Below are positions 14,800 to 23,161 of a stretch of 24,587 nt of DNA, one piece after another (the first letter of the stretch is position 1; each line of letters starts with the position of its first letter). Position numbers and translations under genes: made by a program. The notes beneath the pieces were generated by a model. It was not told where the DNA came from, ran no database searches, and saw only the letters and a program-made list of their open reading frames with translations. Source of the DNA: Promethearchaeota archaeon (GTDB lineage Archaea; Asgardarchaeota; Lokiarchaeia; Sigynarchaeales; SOKP01); NCBI GenBank assembly GCA_004524515.1, contig SDNV01000030.1, forward strand, positions 1 through 24,587. Direction: 5' to 3'.

Positions 14800-16188
14800 T
14801 TAAAGATTTATTGCTTTTAATTTTTCTTTTATATTTCCCGTTTTATCAGGTGTTAAATCATAGTATTTCCAAAAAATCAAACAAGCGACTAACATAATTA
14901 ATCCAGGAATCCATAACATAGCTGCAAGAATCCCTTGTTGGGCAATCAACGATTGAGTATCGCTCTCAGGATCAAATCGAGTTAAAATATGTACTACTGT
15001 AAAGATAATGGGTTGAAGTATGATCCCTAGACGATCAAAAAAGACGAATACTCCTTGATAAACCCCTTCTTGGCGTTTTTCATCAAGCAAGGAAACTTCA
15101 TCGATAACGTCAGCAAAAATTGGAAATCTGATTAAAGCGGTAGCTCCCATGGCAAAACCTAAAAATCCAACGGAGATTAATGCTAGTGTTAAAGATCTTA
15201 CAAATAGCGGCGGTATCAACGCTAATAAGGTGATAATAATTCCAATTATTTGCAATTTTTTATGACCTGTTTTTGGAATGAGTTTCATCCATAGAGGAAT
15301 TGAAATTAATCCCATTAAAAACCAAACTACCATTATCAATACATCAGCTTGGCGTTCAGGAGGTAAAATTAGTATATATTTTACATAGTAATAAATAGAG
15401 GCCATAATACAAGCACCAAAGACCTGCGTTGATATGCTGATGAAAACCAGAGTCATGAAGTTTTTTCTTTTTACCGCTTTCTTTAGAGTTTTGAAAAACG
15501 GTTCTCTTCTTGCAGCGAGCGCTCTTTCAATCATTTCTTTATCTTCACGGATACCATGTAATCCTAATAAGAAGAAGATAAAACAAGGAATCATAAGTAT
15601 AGTTGCAGCAATCCAATATGAGTTTAAGTCTCCTTCCCAGACAATGAGCATGGGAATTATAAAACCCACAAAAAAGCCAAGATTATTAATCACAATCCCG
15701 ATTGCTGAATTTTTTCTACGATCTTTATCGGTCCGAAACTTTTCAGGGTATAAAGCTCTTGTTAAACTTACTCCAGTATAACTTATCTCATGAATGAGTA
15801 ATATGATAACCAACCAAATAAAAACAGGCCAAGGATTAGCTTTAGCATTTGTCATCGGAGGTGTAAAAAGAAGCACAAGAGTTACCATGGTTGGAATACC
15901 AAATATCACTATGTACGGAAAACGCCGTCCATACCGTTTTGTAAAACGATTTGGTCTATCGGATATATACCCTATGAGTGGATCATTGAATGCATCCCAC
16001 ACTCCAAAAAGAATATATGCCATACCTACAAATAACACAGGCAATAATATTTCAGTTTCATAAAACCAAAATAGATGCGTAGCAAACATTGCATAAGTAG
16101 CTGGAAGCATAAACATTACAAGATTGAAGGAGAGATGATCCCATGTAGAAAATTCGCTTTTAGTCCCCTTTTCTATATCACTGCTCAT
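14800..16188 (-). CDS. MFS transporter of the GPH (glycoside-pentoside-hexuronide:cation) family
   Basis: A 462-residue transporter with about twelve hydrophobic helices. The diagnostic segment is AFNDPLIGYISDRPNRFTKR after the second helix, the GPH/MelB cation-site and loop motif (D..DP..G..SDR). The second half carries the similar FPIFADVIDE, where GPH members have 'a...D..dy'. Its start (ATG 16188) is preceded by GGGGAAAG, a usable ribosome site. Family members bring sugars or glycosides in with Na+ or H+. It is convergent with the D-aminoacylase, so it need not belong to that run, although a scavenging operon next to an importer is suggestive. Substrate unknown. Confidence 0.87.
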   Translation of the reverse strand: MSSDIEKGTKSEFSTWDHLSFNLVMFMLPATYAMFATHLFWFYETEILLPVLFVGMAYILFGVWDAFNDPLIGYISDRPNRFTKRYGRRFPYIVIFGIPTMVTLVLLFTPPMTNAKANPWPVFIWLVIILLIHEISYTGVSLTRALYPEKFRTDKDRRKNSAIGIVINNLGFFVGFIIPMLIVWEGDLNSYWIAATILMIPCFIFFLLGLHGIREDKEMIERALAARREPFFKTLKKAVKRKNFMTLVFISISTQVFGACIMASIYYYVKYILILPPERQADVLIMVVWFLMGLISIPLWMKLIPKTGHKKLQIIGIIITLLALIPPLFVRSLTLALISVGFLGFAMGATALIRFPIFADVIDEVSLLDEKRQEGVYQGVFVFFDRLGIILQPIIFTVVHILTRFDPESDTQSLIAQQGILAAMLWIPGLIMLVACLIFWKYYDLTPDKTGNIKEKLKAINL

Positions 16189-16377
16189 TTATCTTTCCCC
16201 TAATTATTTTATAGTTTAAATTTTAATTGAAAATTACTTTAACAATGATATTATTTTAAATTTAATTCTAAATAAAGATATTTTTAATGGAATATTTTTG
16301 TTAATAATTGAAATATGCTATTTAAAATAAAAAATAATACAAAGTTCCAATAAAAATAAATTATAGTATCTAAACTT

Positions 16378-17310
16378 ATGACTGCTGCAGAATCTAAAGA
16401 CACAAAGGTCAGTCCCACAATCTCTAAAATTTGTATGTTAATCTCCGCGACATGTATGGGTGTTGTAGGTTTATTTGTCACCCTTCTCGGTAGATATGAA
16501 GTGTATACCATTGTATTATTAAGAGGAATATTCGGAGCCCTATTTTTAACGGTATTTTTGATAAAGTCTCGCTCCTTTTCTAACGCATTTATTAAAGAAT
16601 CTTTCAGATTCCATTGGAAAGCATTGCTTATCAGTGGATTCGTCTATCCATTCGTAATATATTTTTATTTTTTTTCTATAGTAAGCTATGGCTACGCTAT
16701 TGCAGCATTTCTACTTTATACCAGTGGAATTTTTGTAATTTTTTTTATTATAATCACCAAAATGAATCATGTATCAAAATTTACGATTATGAGTTTTATA
16801 TTAGCTATTTTAGGAGTTGCAATAATTATGGAATTTTGGAAAGGATTAATCCTTACATTAGGTCTCATTGCAGGATTGCTATCTGGATTGACTTTAGGTA
16901 TTTTTGTATTTTATAAAAAAATAATTTATAATAAGCGAAATAATATCAGAATGGAACTAGATGCAAAGGGAGATTTTGATACCTTTCTTGCGTGGTGGCA
17001 TCTTCTATTTTTAATTTTTGCATTTTTACCTTTTGGTTTTTCTGATCTTCTAACTCTCACATTTTTTGAAGTAATTATCGCAATTTTACTAGGCTTAATT
17101 TCGACAGCATTAGCATTCACTTTATATAATATTGGAATTAAAAATGATGAAGGAGGAGATATCATTATCCTTTCTTATATTGAACCTATCATAGCAATCA
17201 TACTTACCGTGCTAATTTTAGGATCATTATCAATTTTTACAATAATTGGAGGAAGTTTAATATTAATAGCTAACTTAATAGTTCTAAGATATTCTAACCG
17301 ATATAAGTAA
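16378..17310 (+). CDS. DMT-superfamily permease (EamA domains)
   Basis: A 310-residue protein made of two EamA-like halves with about ten transmembrane helices. The first half opens with KICMLISATCMGVVGLFVTL and has VVGLFVTLLGRYE followed by the LLRGIFGALFLTVFL helix, as in other drug/metabolite transporters. A hydrophilic loop at about residues 180-200 (YKKIIYNKRNNIRMEL) divides the halves. The second half ends with GGDIIILSYIEPIIAIILTV, the usual EamA 'sylePv.a.l.a...lgE' position. Such proteins export or exchange amino acids, nucleotide sugars or other metabolites. It diverges from the GPH gene over 189 bases and is convergent with the YbgA-like gene, only five bases away. Substrate unknown. 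Confidence 0.85.
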   Translation: MTAAESKDTKVSPTISKICMLISATCMGVVGLFVTLLGRYEVYTIVLLRGIFGALFLTVFLIKSRSFSNAFIKESFRFHWKALLISGFVYPFVIYFYFFSIVSYGYAIAAFLLYTSGIFVIFFIIITKMNHVSKFTIMSFILAILGVAIIMEFWKGLILTLGLIAGLLSGLTLGIFVFYKKIIYNKRNNIRMELDAKGDFDTFLAWWHLLFLIFAFLPFGFSDLLTLTFFEVIIAILLGLISTALAFTLYNIGIKNDEGGDIIILSYIEPIIAIILTVLILGSLSIFTIIGGSLILIANLIVLRYSNRYK

Positions 17311-17315
17311 TAATC

Positions 17316-18320
17316 TTACTTTTTACTCCAATAATCTCTTCCACGCCAAGTTTCTTTTAAATCAAAGGTCATTAATTCTTCTGGATAGGATTCAAAAAAA
17401 GTTTGTTTCGCTAAATACTCTTGATTGAATCGTACTATCCATGATTTTAACAGATTTGTGATTACAAACATAGGAATCCAACCTGAACGATATTTTTCGA
17501 GCGAATCTAAAAAAAACGCTTTTTCTTCATGGGTTAAATACTTTTTAAAATACCCTAAAGCATGCATCATAACATTAATATTTGAAGTAAATGTATTCGG
17601 TTTTTGAAGTAATACCAAAAGAGTTTTCTCATAATCATCAATAAGAATACTGAATTCATTTTTTTCTTGATTTGCTACAATTCTTCCTAAATTTTTCAAT
17701 TCAACTTGATTAAAAGCCATAAACAAGAATTTATTTTTTGTATGAAACTCTACAAGATTTTGTATTTTACTCGAGAATTTTATTTCTCTAAAGCTCGCTA
17801 ATGTATACAATTTACTAAGAAAAAACTCTCTGATTAAAAAATTCTTCAAGCGACCCTCAGTTTCAATTGGCAAATTTGGAAACTTATTAAGAACGGCCTC
17901 TCCAAAAAAACCAGGTCCCACGCCCAATTTCGCAGCACCTTTTTGCGCACCCGCAAGATACTTGGTTTGGAACAATCCACATGAGGGAGATTGAGATTTT
18001 AAAATAAAGCCATCAACAAAATCTAAAGAGTTTAAAAACCTATCCGAAAAATTTTTCATAATATCAGTTAAATTTCTCCCTGTGCTGGGTTGGATAAGTG
18101 TCTTTTGATCATTTTCAATAATTATGCGAACAGGATCTCTAGGAATTCCTAAACCGATCTCAACCTCTGCGCAAACAGGATGAAAGTCTACATAAGTTTT
18201 CAATACTTCAACAACGGGACTTCTAATAGTATTACCATTCCATCTACAATAATCAAATTCAATACATTTACTCACAACTACTTTTGGTTTAGCAAATTCT
18301 GCTTTATCTCTCATAATCAT
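17316..18320 (-). CDS. YbgA-like protein: DUF523 (TudS-related) + DUF1722
   Basis: A 334-residue two-domain protein. Residues 12-165 are DUF523: VVSKCIEFDYCRWNG gives C19 and C25, FHPVCAEVEIGLGIPR gives C50, and LKSQSPSCG gives C114. DUF523 includes TudS, a [4Fe-4S] thiouracil desulfidase in which cysteines bind the cluster, so an Fe-S cofactor is plausible. Residues about 175-310 are DUF1722 (FLIREFFLSKLYTLASFREI onward, helical). The same fusion occurs as bacterial YbgA, next to the photolyase gene in Escherichia coli. Here the photolyase ends seven bases upstream on the same strand, so the two are co-transcribed. A role in processing damaged or thiolated pyrimidines is inferred from family and neighbour. 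ATG 18314 is an alternative start two codons in. Confidence 0.87.
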   Translation of the reverse strand: MIMRDKAEFAKPKVVVSKCIEFDYCRWNGNTIRSPVVEVLKTYVDFHPVCAEVEIGLGIPRDPVRIIIENDQKTLIQPSTGRNLTDIMKNFSDRFLNSLDFVDGFILKSQSPSCGLFQTKYLAGAQKGAAKLGVGPGFFGEAVLNKFPNLPIETEGRLKNFLIREFFLSKLYTLASFREIKFSSKIQNLVEFHTKNKFLFMAFNQVELKNLGRIVANQEKNEFSILIDDYEKTLLVLLQKPNTFTSNINVMMHALGYFKKYLTHEEKAFFLDSLEKYRSGWIPMFVITNLLKSWIVRFNQEYLAKQTFFESYPEELMTFDLKETWRGRDYWSKK

Positions 18321-18327
18321 TCCATTT

Positions 18328-19671
18328 TTAATTAATATATTTATTTATATAGTTATCAATAGAAAACTTTCTTTTAAGACCCATATAACTTAAATATCTT
18401 ATTTTTCCAAAGATTTTTCTCTCTTTCCAAGCTCTATCATGAAGTCCACCTATACACCATGAAATTCCTACATATCCATTGGGATCTCTTCCATCTATTT
18501 CATATTTATCATTTAGATATATTGCAATTTTTAAAGCCTCCTCTGGTGAATTCGTCCATTCTAAAATTTTTTTTCCCCAATACATCCGCATATATCCATG
18601 CATTTTACCGGTTTGAATCATTTGAAGTTGAGCTGCATTCCAAGCATCATCATGAGTCTTTGCATTCTCAAAATCATCTAAAGTATAAACATATTCCCTT
18701 TTGTCATGCCGATGTTTATTAAGCGTTTGCCTTGCCCATAGAGGAAATCCCTCAAATGAATCATAGCTAGAATTATAATAACAAAAATTATCTGAAAGCT
18801 CGCGTCTTACAACTAATTCTTCTAAGAATGAATTTTTAGATTTTATATTCCCCTTCGATTTTGAAACCTCTAATGCTATTCTTTGAGCTGAAATTTGACC
18901 AAAATGAATATATGGTGATAAAGATGATTGTCCCTTTAAATTAGGATCATTTCGATCTTTGTCATAATTTGATAATTTTTTGGTTAAAAAATCTTTCAAC
19001 ATCTGTTTCGCGGCTTTTTCCCCAGGTTTTAGCCATTCAAACAATTTTCCAGAATTTTTTTTTTTAAATGATTTAATAATCTTATCCCAATAAATTTCAT
19101 TATTTTCTACATTCCATCCAATGGGATGCCTTTTAAGAGAAGGGAACTCTTCTAAATATTTAGGTAACAACTTTCTTATCTTAGGTCGAAATGTATATGC
19201 TGCATATTCTTGCTTAATTGAAGCTATCCAACAAGGAATTATATTATGAGCATCAACTTCATATATTGGGTTACTAATTTTAGTTTTAATACTGCTTATC
19301 CATTTATCTTTAATTTTAAGTGGGGAAAAATCACAAATTAGTACACCAGCATTAATATTTTCAATAAAATCAGGGATTTTAACTTGAGGTTCGCCTTGTA
19401 GCACACAGAAAGAGATATTTAAATTCTTTAAGCCAATTTCAATCTCTTTTAAGTCAGATATCATGAAATGATAATGTCTAAATGTAGCTTTAGAAAAATT
19501 AGGCAATAAACAAAAAACTACAACCAGAGGAGTTCTACTTTTCAATGCCAATTCTTGTGCATATATTAGAGCCCAATTATCATTAATTCTTTGATCCCTA
19601 CTCATCCAATATATAGTTGGTCCTTTAGGTTCACTGCCTTTTAATAATATCCTCTTTCGATTTTCATTCAT
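18328..19671 (-). CDS. phr: Class II CPD photolyase (deoxyribodipyrimidine photolyase)
   Basis: A 447-residue flavoprotein of the class II photolyase type. The N-terminal alpha/beta antenna domain starts with IYWMSRDQRINDNWALIYA, a class II hallmark. The C-terminal FAD domain carries THDDAWNAAQLQMIQTGKMH, MRMYWGKKILEW, IDGRDPNGYVGISWCIGG and HDRAWKERKIFGKIRYLS, all conserved in class II enzymes. It uses blue light to split cyclobutane pyrimidine dimers in DNA. It is the first gene of a two-gene unit with the DUF523-DUF1722 protein (seven-base gap). The length is normal and no key motif is missing. A photolyase implies that the organism, or its recent ancestor, meets light. Class II is found in archaea, bacteria and eukaryotes, so origin cannot be read here. 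Confidence 0.93.
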   Translation of the reverse strand: MNENRKRILLKGSEPKGPTIYWMSRDQRINDNWALIYAQELALKSRTPLVVVFCLLPNFSKATFRHYHFMISDLKEIEIGLKNLNISFCVLQGEPQVKIPDFIENINAGVLICDFSPLKIKDKWISSIKTKISNPIYEVDAHNIIPCWIASIKQEYAAYTFRPKIRKLLPKYLEEFPSLKRHPIGWNVENNEIYWDKIIKSFKKKNSGKLFEWLKPGEKAAKQMLKDFLTKKLSNYDKDRNDPNLKGQSSLSPYIHFGQISAQRIALEVSKSKGNIKSKNSFLEELVVRRELSDNFCYYNSSYDSFEGFPLWARQTLNKHRHDKREYVYTLDDFENAKTHDDAWNAAQLQMIQTGKMHGYMRMYWGKKILEWTNSPEEALKIAIYLNDKYEIDGRDPNGYVGISWCIGGLHDRAWKERKIFGKIRYLSYMGLKRKFSIDNYINKYIN

Positions 19672-19815
19672 GTTTACTTTTTGTTTAAATTTTAAGTCAG
19701 TGTAAAAATATCATCAAATATTTAGAAAATTTCATTCATTCAATTATTAGCTATTCATTAAAGAAATAGATACTAATTCAAAATAAAAATTCACTCTTTA
19801 TTTATTAAAAATAGA

Positions 19816-19915
19816 TTAAACAAAATAAGGTCATTTTAATGAAACAGACCCAATTAATATTGCTTACCTTACCCTTCCTTTTATTAAAATTAAAAGTAAA
19901 TCTTATTTTGTTTAA
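19816..19915. repeat. Perfect 14-base inverted repeat with 72-base loop
   Basis: TTAAACAAAATAAG at 19816-19829 is matched by its exact reverse complement at 19902-19915. A second complementary pair, ATTTTAAT (19833-19840) with ATTAAAAT (19883-19890), is nested inside. It lies in the 284-base gap between the divergent photolyase and DUF2284 genes, 40 bases before the latter. It could be an RNA structure or operator, or chance in AT-rich DNA. Confidence 0.45.
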
Positions 19916-19955
19916 ATTATTTCACTAAGAAAATTAGAAATGTTAGATCAATTGG

Positions 19956-20507
19956 ATGCCCTATATTAAAATCAACCTAAATCAAATTGTGTTTGATCCA
20001 AAAATTCAATCCTTTTGTAATAATTCTAGATTTAAATGTCCAAATTATGGTCATTCTCACGCCTGTCCTCCTGTGGCTCCTTATTTGGAAGAAGAAGTGT
20101 TAAAATTTCGAGATTTTTTTCTAATATATTATAAATTTGATCTAATTAAATATGTTCAAGAGGAAAATGCCAAACATCCTAAACGATCTAAAGAAAAGAT
20201 CCTTAATCATTTTTACAGAAAAAATATCTTGCGAGACCATTTAGAAGAAGAAATACACAAATTTTTTATACAATATCCTAAAAAATTCACCGAAAAACTG
20301 ATTTTGTGGGATGGTTTCTGTAGAATTTGTTTTAAGGAGGGTAAAAACTGTACATATGATAATGGAGAACCTTGTCGTTATCAACCAAGATATTCAATGG
20401 AGGCTATAGGAATTAATGTAGATAAAACCGTTAAGAATGCTAATTTCGAACTGGAATGGCCACCTCAACAGGTTACTTATAGATTTGGCTTGATTTGCTT
20501 AAAGTAA
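19956..20507 (+). CDS. DUF2284 family Cys-rich metal-binding protein (putative Fe-S)
   Basis: A 183-residue protein. The N-terminal block has C21, C28 and C37 in FKCPNYGHSHACPPVAPYL, the 'C..yG....CPP' signature of DUF2284. The C-terminal block has C122, C125, C132 and C140 (FCRICFKEGKNC, then EPCRYQPRYSMEAIGI), spaced like an Fe-S cluster site. DUF2284 proteins are common in anaerobes and often sit by methyltransferases or redox enzymes, but their reaction is not established. A helical charged insert (residues 45-110) separates the blocks. It stands alone, divergent from the photolyase. No methyltransferase is adjacent in this window. Confidence 0.83.
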   Translation: MPYIKINLNQIVFDPKIQSFCNNSRFKCPNYGHSHACPPVAPYLEEEVLKFRDFFLIYYKFDLIKYVQEENAKHPKRSKEKILNHFYRKNILRDHLEEEIHKFFIQYPKKFTEKLILWDGFCRICFKEGKNCTYDNGEPCRYQPRYSMEAIGINVDKTVKNANFELEWPPQQVTYRFGLICLK

Positions 20508-20643
20508 ATTAGACAATCTTACTAATTATTCCTAAATTTTTTAATTTTAGTATTAATAAAAGCTAAAAATTGGACTCCAATTTGTTTTTTATTTATTATT
20601 TACGATTAATATTTAAGAAATTATACTAACAATATCAAATGAG

Positions 20644-21150
20644 ATGAAAAGAATGATTTATCAAAGTAATGGTTTCTATTGGCGGGAATTTGTGAGATGG
20701 TTTTTTAGCTTACCATTGTTTGGTCAAATTTTAGTAGGTATTGGTATAGCAACTATAGTGGTACTTGTTCTCATAGGGGTTTATTACCTCCTCAAAGGGA
20801 TAGCATATTTGATTTATTATACCTTGAAAGGCATTTATTATCTTATTAAGGGGCTTGCTACTGGCATTTACAAATTTTTTAAATGGTTATATAATTTAAT
20901 AGCGGGAAAATCTAAATCGGAAGAAAAGGAAGTAGAAGAAGAACAACCGATGATTTTACAACCAGAACCAATTATGGTTGAACAGAGCTCGACTGAGATA
21001 CCCAAAATTGAGATTGTTAAATACTGTCCCGAATGTGGAGTTGAATTTACCAAAACAATGAGTTATCAATTAAATAAAGACGGATTTGTATATTGCTCTT
21101 TCTGTGGAAAAAAGCTAGAACTACCAACTTCGATAAGTTCCGAAGGATAA
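20644..21150 (+). CDS. Membrane protein with 11-residue amphipathic repeats and C-terminal zinc ribbon
   Basis: A 168-residue protein of no named family. Residues 24-50 (LPLFGQILVGIGIATIVVLV onward) form one transmembrane helix. Residues 47-79 consist of an 11-residue repeat: YYLLKGIAYLI, YYTLKGIYYLI and the weaker KGLATGIYKFF, continuing into KWLYNLIAG. A charged linker (SKSEEKEVEEEQ) and a proline/glutamine-rich stretch lead to a zinc ribbon with C128, C131, C151 and C154 (YCPECGVEF, YCSFCGKKLEL). The picture is a membrane-embedded or membrane-hugging rod that displays a cytoplasmic zinc ribbon. ATG 20644 is used; ATG 20653 is also possible. It is convergent with the ABC ATPase. Function unknown. 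Confidence 0.68.
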   Translation: MKRMIYQSNGFYWREFVRWFFSLPLFGQILVGIGIATIVVLVLIGVYYLLKGIAYLIYYTLKGIYYLIKGLATGIYKFFKWLYNLIAGKSKSEEKEVEEEQPMILQPEPIMVEQSSTEIPKIEIVKYCPECGVEFTKTMSYQLNKDGFVYCSFCGKKLELPTSISSEG

Positions 21151-21224
21151 TTTAATTTATTTTTTTTTATTTTATTTATTTTTTAACTTCTTCTTCCATT
21201 AAATTAAAAAAAATTGGAAAAAAA
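21151..21224. terminator. Bidirectional T-rich terminator region
   Basis: Between two convergent genes, the plus strand is T-rich at 21151-21184 (including a run of nine T) and then A-rich at 21201-21224, which is T-rich when read on the minus strand. This mirrored arrangement fits oligo-T termination for both the zinc-ribbon membrane protein and the ABC operon. Confidence 0.5.
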
Positions 21225-21233
21225 TATTTTTAG

Positions 21234-21977
21234 TTATTTATATAGGTCTAAGTGTATTCTTCCATCTCGAATTTCAATGATTCTGTCTGTTTTTTCTGCA
21301 ACTCTTCGTTCATGAGTAATGACAATGATAGTGTTACCAAATTCTTCGTTAATATCTCTGAGTAAATTATATACTTTATCTGTCGCCTCAGTATCCAAAT
21401 TACCTGTGGGTTCGTCAGCAAGTAATATTTTAGGATTATTCATTAGTGCTCTAGCAATAGCTGTTCTCTGTTGCTGTCCTCCACTCATTTTAGTCGCTAA
21501 ATTATCTTTAACCTCTTCAATACCTATGAATTTCATTAAATCTATTGCTCTTTTTTTCACTTCACTTGTGATCTTCCTTCCACTGATTTGGAATGGCATT
21601 AAAACGTTTTCTAAAGCCGTATATTCCGGTAATAAATAATGAAATTGAAAAACAAACCCAATAGAACTATTTCTTAGTATTGCTAACTCATTTAGAGTCA
21701 TTTGATCTGTTCTCTTACCAGCTATAAAGACCTCGCCAGAAGTTGCCTTATCTAGGGTACCTAATATATTCATAAGAGTAGATTTACCGCTACCAGATGG
21801 ACCGACTATAGCATTAAAAGTACCTTCTTTGAATTTTAGATCTATATCAAAAAGAACTTGAGTTGCCACTGCTGTATAATAAAACTTATTAACGTTCTTT
21901 AGTTCAATGATATACTCGTAATCTGTTTTTTTACCTATGTTCGTTTCATTCTTAATTTCTACTTTGTTTTTCGCTAT
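21234..21977 (-). CDS. ABC transporter ATP-binding protein, MacB/LolD type, with probable AUA start
   Basis: The ATPase has Walker A GPSGSGKST, the signature SGGQQQR, Walker B ILLADEPTGNLD and the H-loop histidine in VITHERR; the family partners FtsX-like permeases. The only canonical start, GTG at 21869, would cut off the first strand and the A-loop tyrosine. Those residues (IIELKNVNKFYYTAVA) are encoded in frame just upstream, and the frame stays open to 21983 with no ATG, GTG or TTG. AUA at 21977 lies seven bases after a GAGGTG ribosome site at the end of the permease gene, so I take it as the start (247 residues). An unusual AUA or AUU start, or a sequence error, are the explanations. It is the last gene of the B12-protein/permease/ATPase operon. 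The function call is secure; the start is not. Confidence 0.82.
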   Translation of the reverse strand: MAKNKVEIKNETNIGKKTDYEYIIELKNVNKFYYTAVATQVLFDIDLKFKEGTFNAIVGPSGSGKSTLMNILGTLDKATSGEVFIAGKRTDQMTLNELAILRNSSIGFVFQFHYLLPEYTALENVLMPFQISGRKITSEVKKRAIDLMKFIGIEEVKDNLATKMSGGQQQRTAIARALMNNPKILLADEPTGNLDTEATDKVYNLLRDINEEFGNTIIVITHERRVAEKTDRIIEIRDGRIHLDLYK

Positions 21978-21979
21978 CT

Positions 21980-23158
21980 TTATTCACCTCGTATGATATC
22001 AATAGGATCTAATTTTGATGATTTAAGCGCAGGACCTAATGCTGCCAATACCGAAGAAGCAATGATTATAGCTGCTGAAATTGACATAAAAATTGGATCA
22101 TAATTAATTACTATAAAATCACTTGGAGAAGCCTGTGTAAATCCCCATAAAAAGAAGATTCCTAATCCAATCCCGCCGATCGCGCCAAATATACCTAGAA
22201 ATAATCCTTGAAATATAAATATTAAGAACGATGTTCTATTATTGATTCCCATTGCTTTTAATATACCTAACTGTCTCTGTTTTTGAACCACAGATATAGC
22301 TAAAACCGAATCAATTCCAATTACCACTGAAATCAAGACAAATGATTGAATAAAATAACTCGACAAACTCTGACTTCTCAAACCATTTAATAAATTCTCA
22401 TTTTCATCAATCCAGTTCGTTATTTTCAAATCATCATCTTCCAAGTTTAATTCATCATCAATATCATCTGCAATAGCATCTGATTCATATAATAATTCCT
22501 GAGGAACTTGCATCTCTATTGAGGTAACTGTATCTCCTGTCTTATACATTTGTTGTACCGATTCTAAAGTGGTTATTATCCATAAGGAATTTATACTTCC
22601 TATGCCTAAATCAAAAAATCCAACAATTTCAAAAGTACCATTAACAGGTAGAGTATCATTACCGACTTTTATAAAACCCCGTATTACTATACGATCACCC
22701 TCTTCCAATTCCAACTCATCATTTAAATCTCTTCCGATCATCGCTTCAAAATCGTCGCTAGGTTCTTCACCTTCATAAATTCTTTCTGCTATATTATAAA
22801 TCTTGTCTGCTTCATCAATTTCAAAACCTCTAAGTAAGACACTTTCAGATGTAGTACCTATAGTTATGGTACCAACTTGATCATTTGCCACCGATACGAC
22901 TGTTAGTTCATCAAATTCTTCTAGATCATCAACAATATCATCATATCCTTCTATTAGAGGATCCTCAGTATCCGACAAAATAGTGATTTGAGACGAATTT
23001 CCGATAAAATTATTCAATAAACTGGATTGCAGGCTATTAAGAAGAAGACCCACAAAAATTTGAACCGACACCCCAATAGAGATTCCAAGTATAATTAAAA
23101 GGGTTTGCCACTTACCTCGTCTTAAGAATCTTAAAGCAATATTTAATGGTAGGCTCAT
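21980..23158 (-). CDS. ABC transporter permease, MacB/FtsX/LolE type
   Basis: A 392-residue permease with the four-helix FtsX layout. Helix 1 lies at residues 18-40 (LLIILGISIGVSVQIFVGLL). A large external domain rich in Asp/Glu, matching the MacB periplasmic core, spans about 45-265. Three helices near the C-terminus begin with FVLISVVIGIDSVLAISVVQ, followed by the coupling segment KQRQLGILKAMGINNRTSF that docks on the ATPase. It ends LDPIDIIRGE, the usual family ending. Such systems move lipids, lipoproteins, peptides or drugs, or act as mechanotransmitters. The acidic external loop may bind cations or face a saline exterior. It starts three bases after the B12-binding gene, which supplies its AAGGAGGG ribosome site. 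Confidence 0.9.
   Translation of the reverse strand: MSLPLNIALRFLRRGKWQTLLIILGISIGVSVQIFVGLLLNSLQSSLLNNFIGNSSQITILSDTEDPLIEGYDDIVDDLEEFDELTVVSVANDQVGTITIGTTSESVLLRGFEIDEADKIYNIAERIYEGEEPSDDFEAMIGRDLNDELELEEGDRIVIRGFIKVGNDTLPVNGTFEIVGFFDLGIGSINSLWIITTLESVQQMYKTGDTVTSIEMQVPQELLYESDAIADDIDDELNLEDDDLKITNWIDENENLLNGLRSQSLSSYFIQSFVLISVVIGIDSVLAISVVQKQRQLGILKAMGINNRTSFLIFIFQGLFLGIFGAIGGIGLGIFFLWGFTQASPSDFIVINYDPIFMSISAAIIIASSVLAALGPALKSSKLDPIDIIRGE
21985..21990 (-). promoter_or_regulatory. Shine-Dalgarno site for the ABC ATPase gene
   Basis: GAGGTG (minus strand) overlaps the last codons of the permease gene (CGA GGT GAA TAA). It sits seven bases before AUA 21977 and far from the GTG at 21869, which supports initiation near the permease stop and translational coupling. 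Confidence 0.5.
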
Positions 23159-23161
23159 TTT

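Noticed and set aside
15434..16063. Two plus-strand frames of 115 and 89 codons opposite the GPH transporter
   Set aside because: They are antisense to a complete transporter with its diagnostic motif and have no recognisable domain.
19839..19928. 29-codon frame for a Leu/Lys-rich hydrophobic peptide before the DUF2284 gene
   Set aside because: No ribosome site, and short frames rich in Leu/Phe/Lys arise easily in AT-rich DNA; kept only as part of the inverted-repeat observation.
17316..21150. Search for tRNA genes or a CRISPR array in the gaps
   Set aside because: No cloverleaf-like GC-rich segment with a TTCGA-type loop and no regularly spaced direct repeats were found here or elsewhere in the window.
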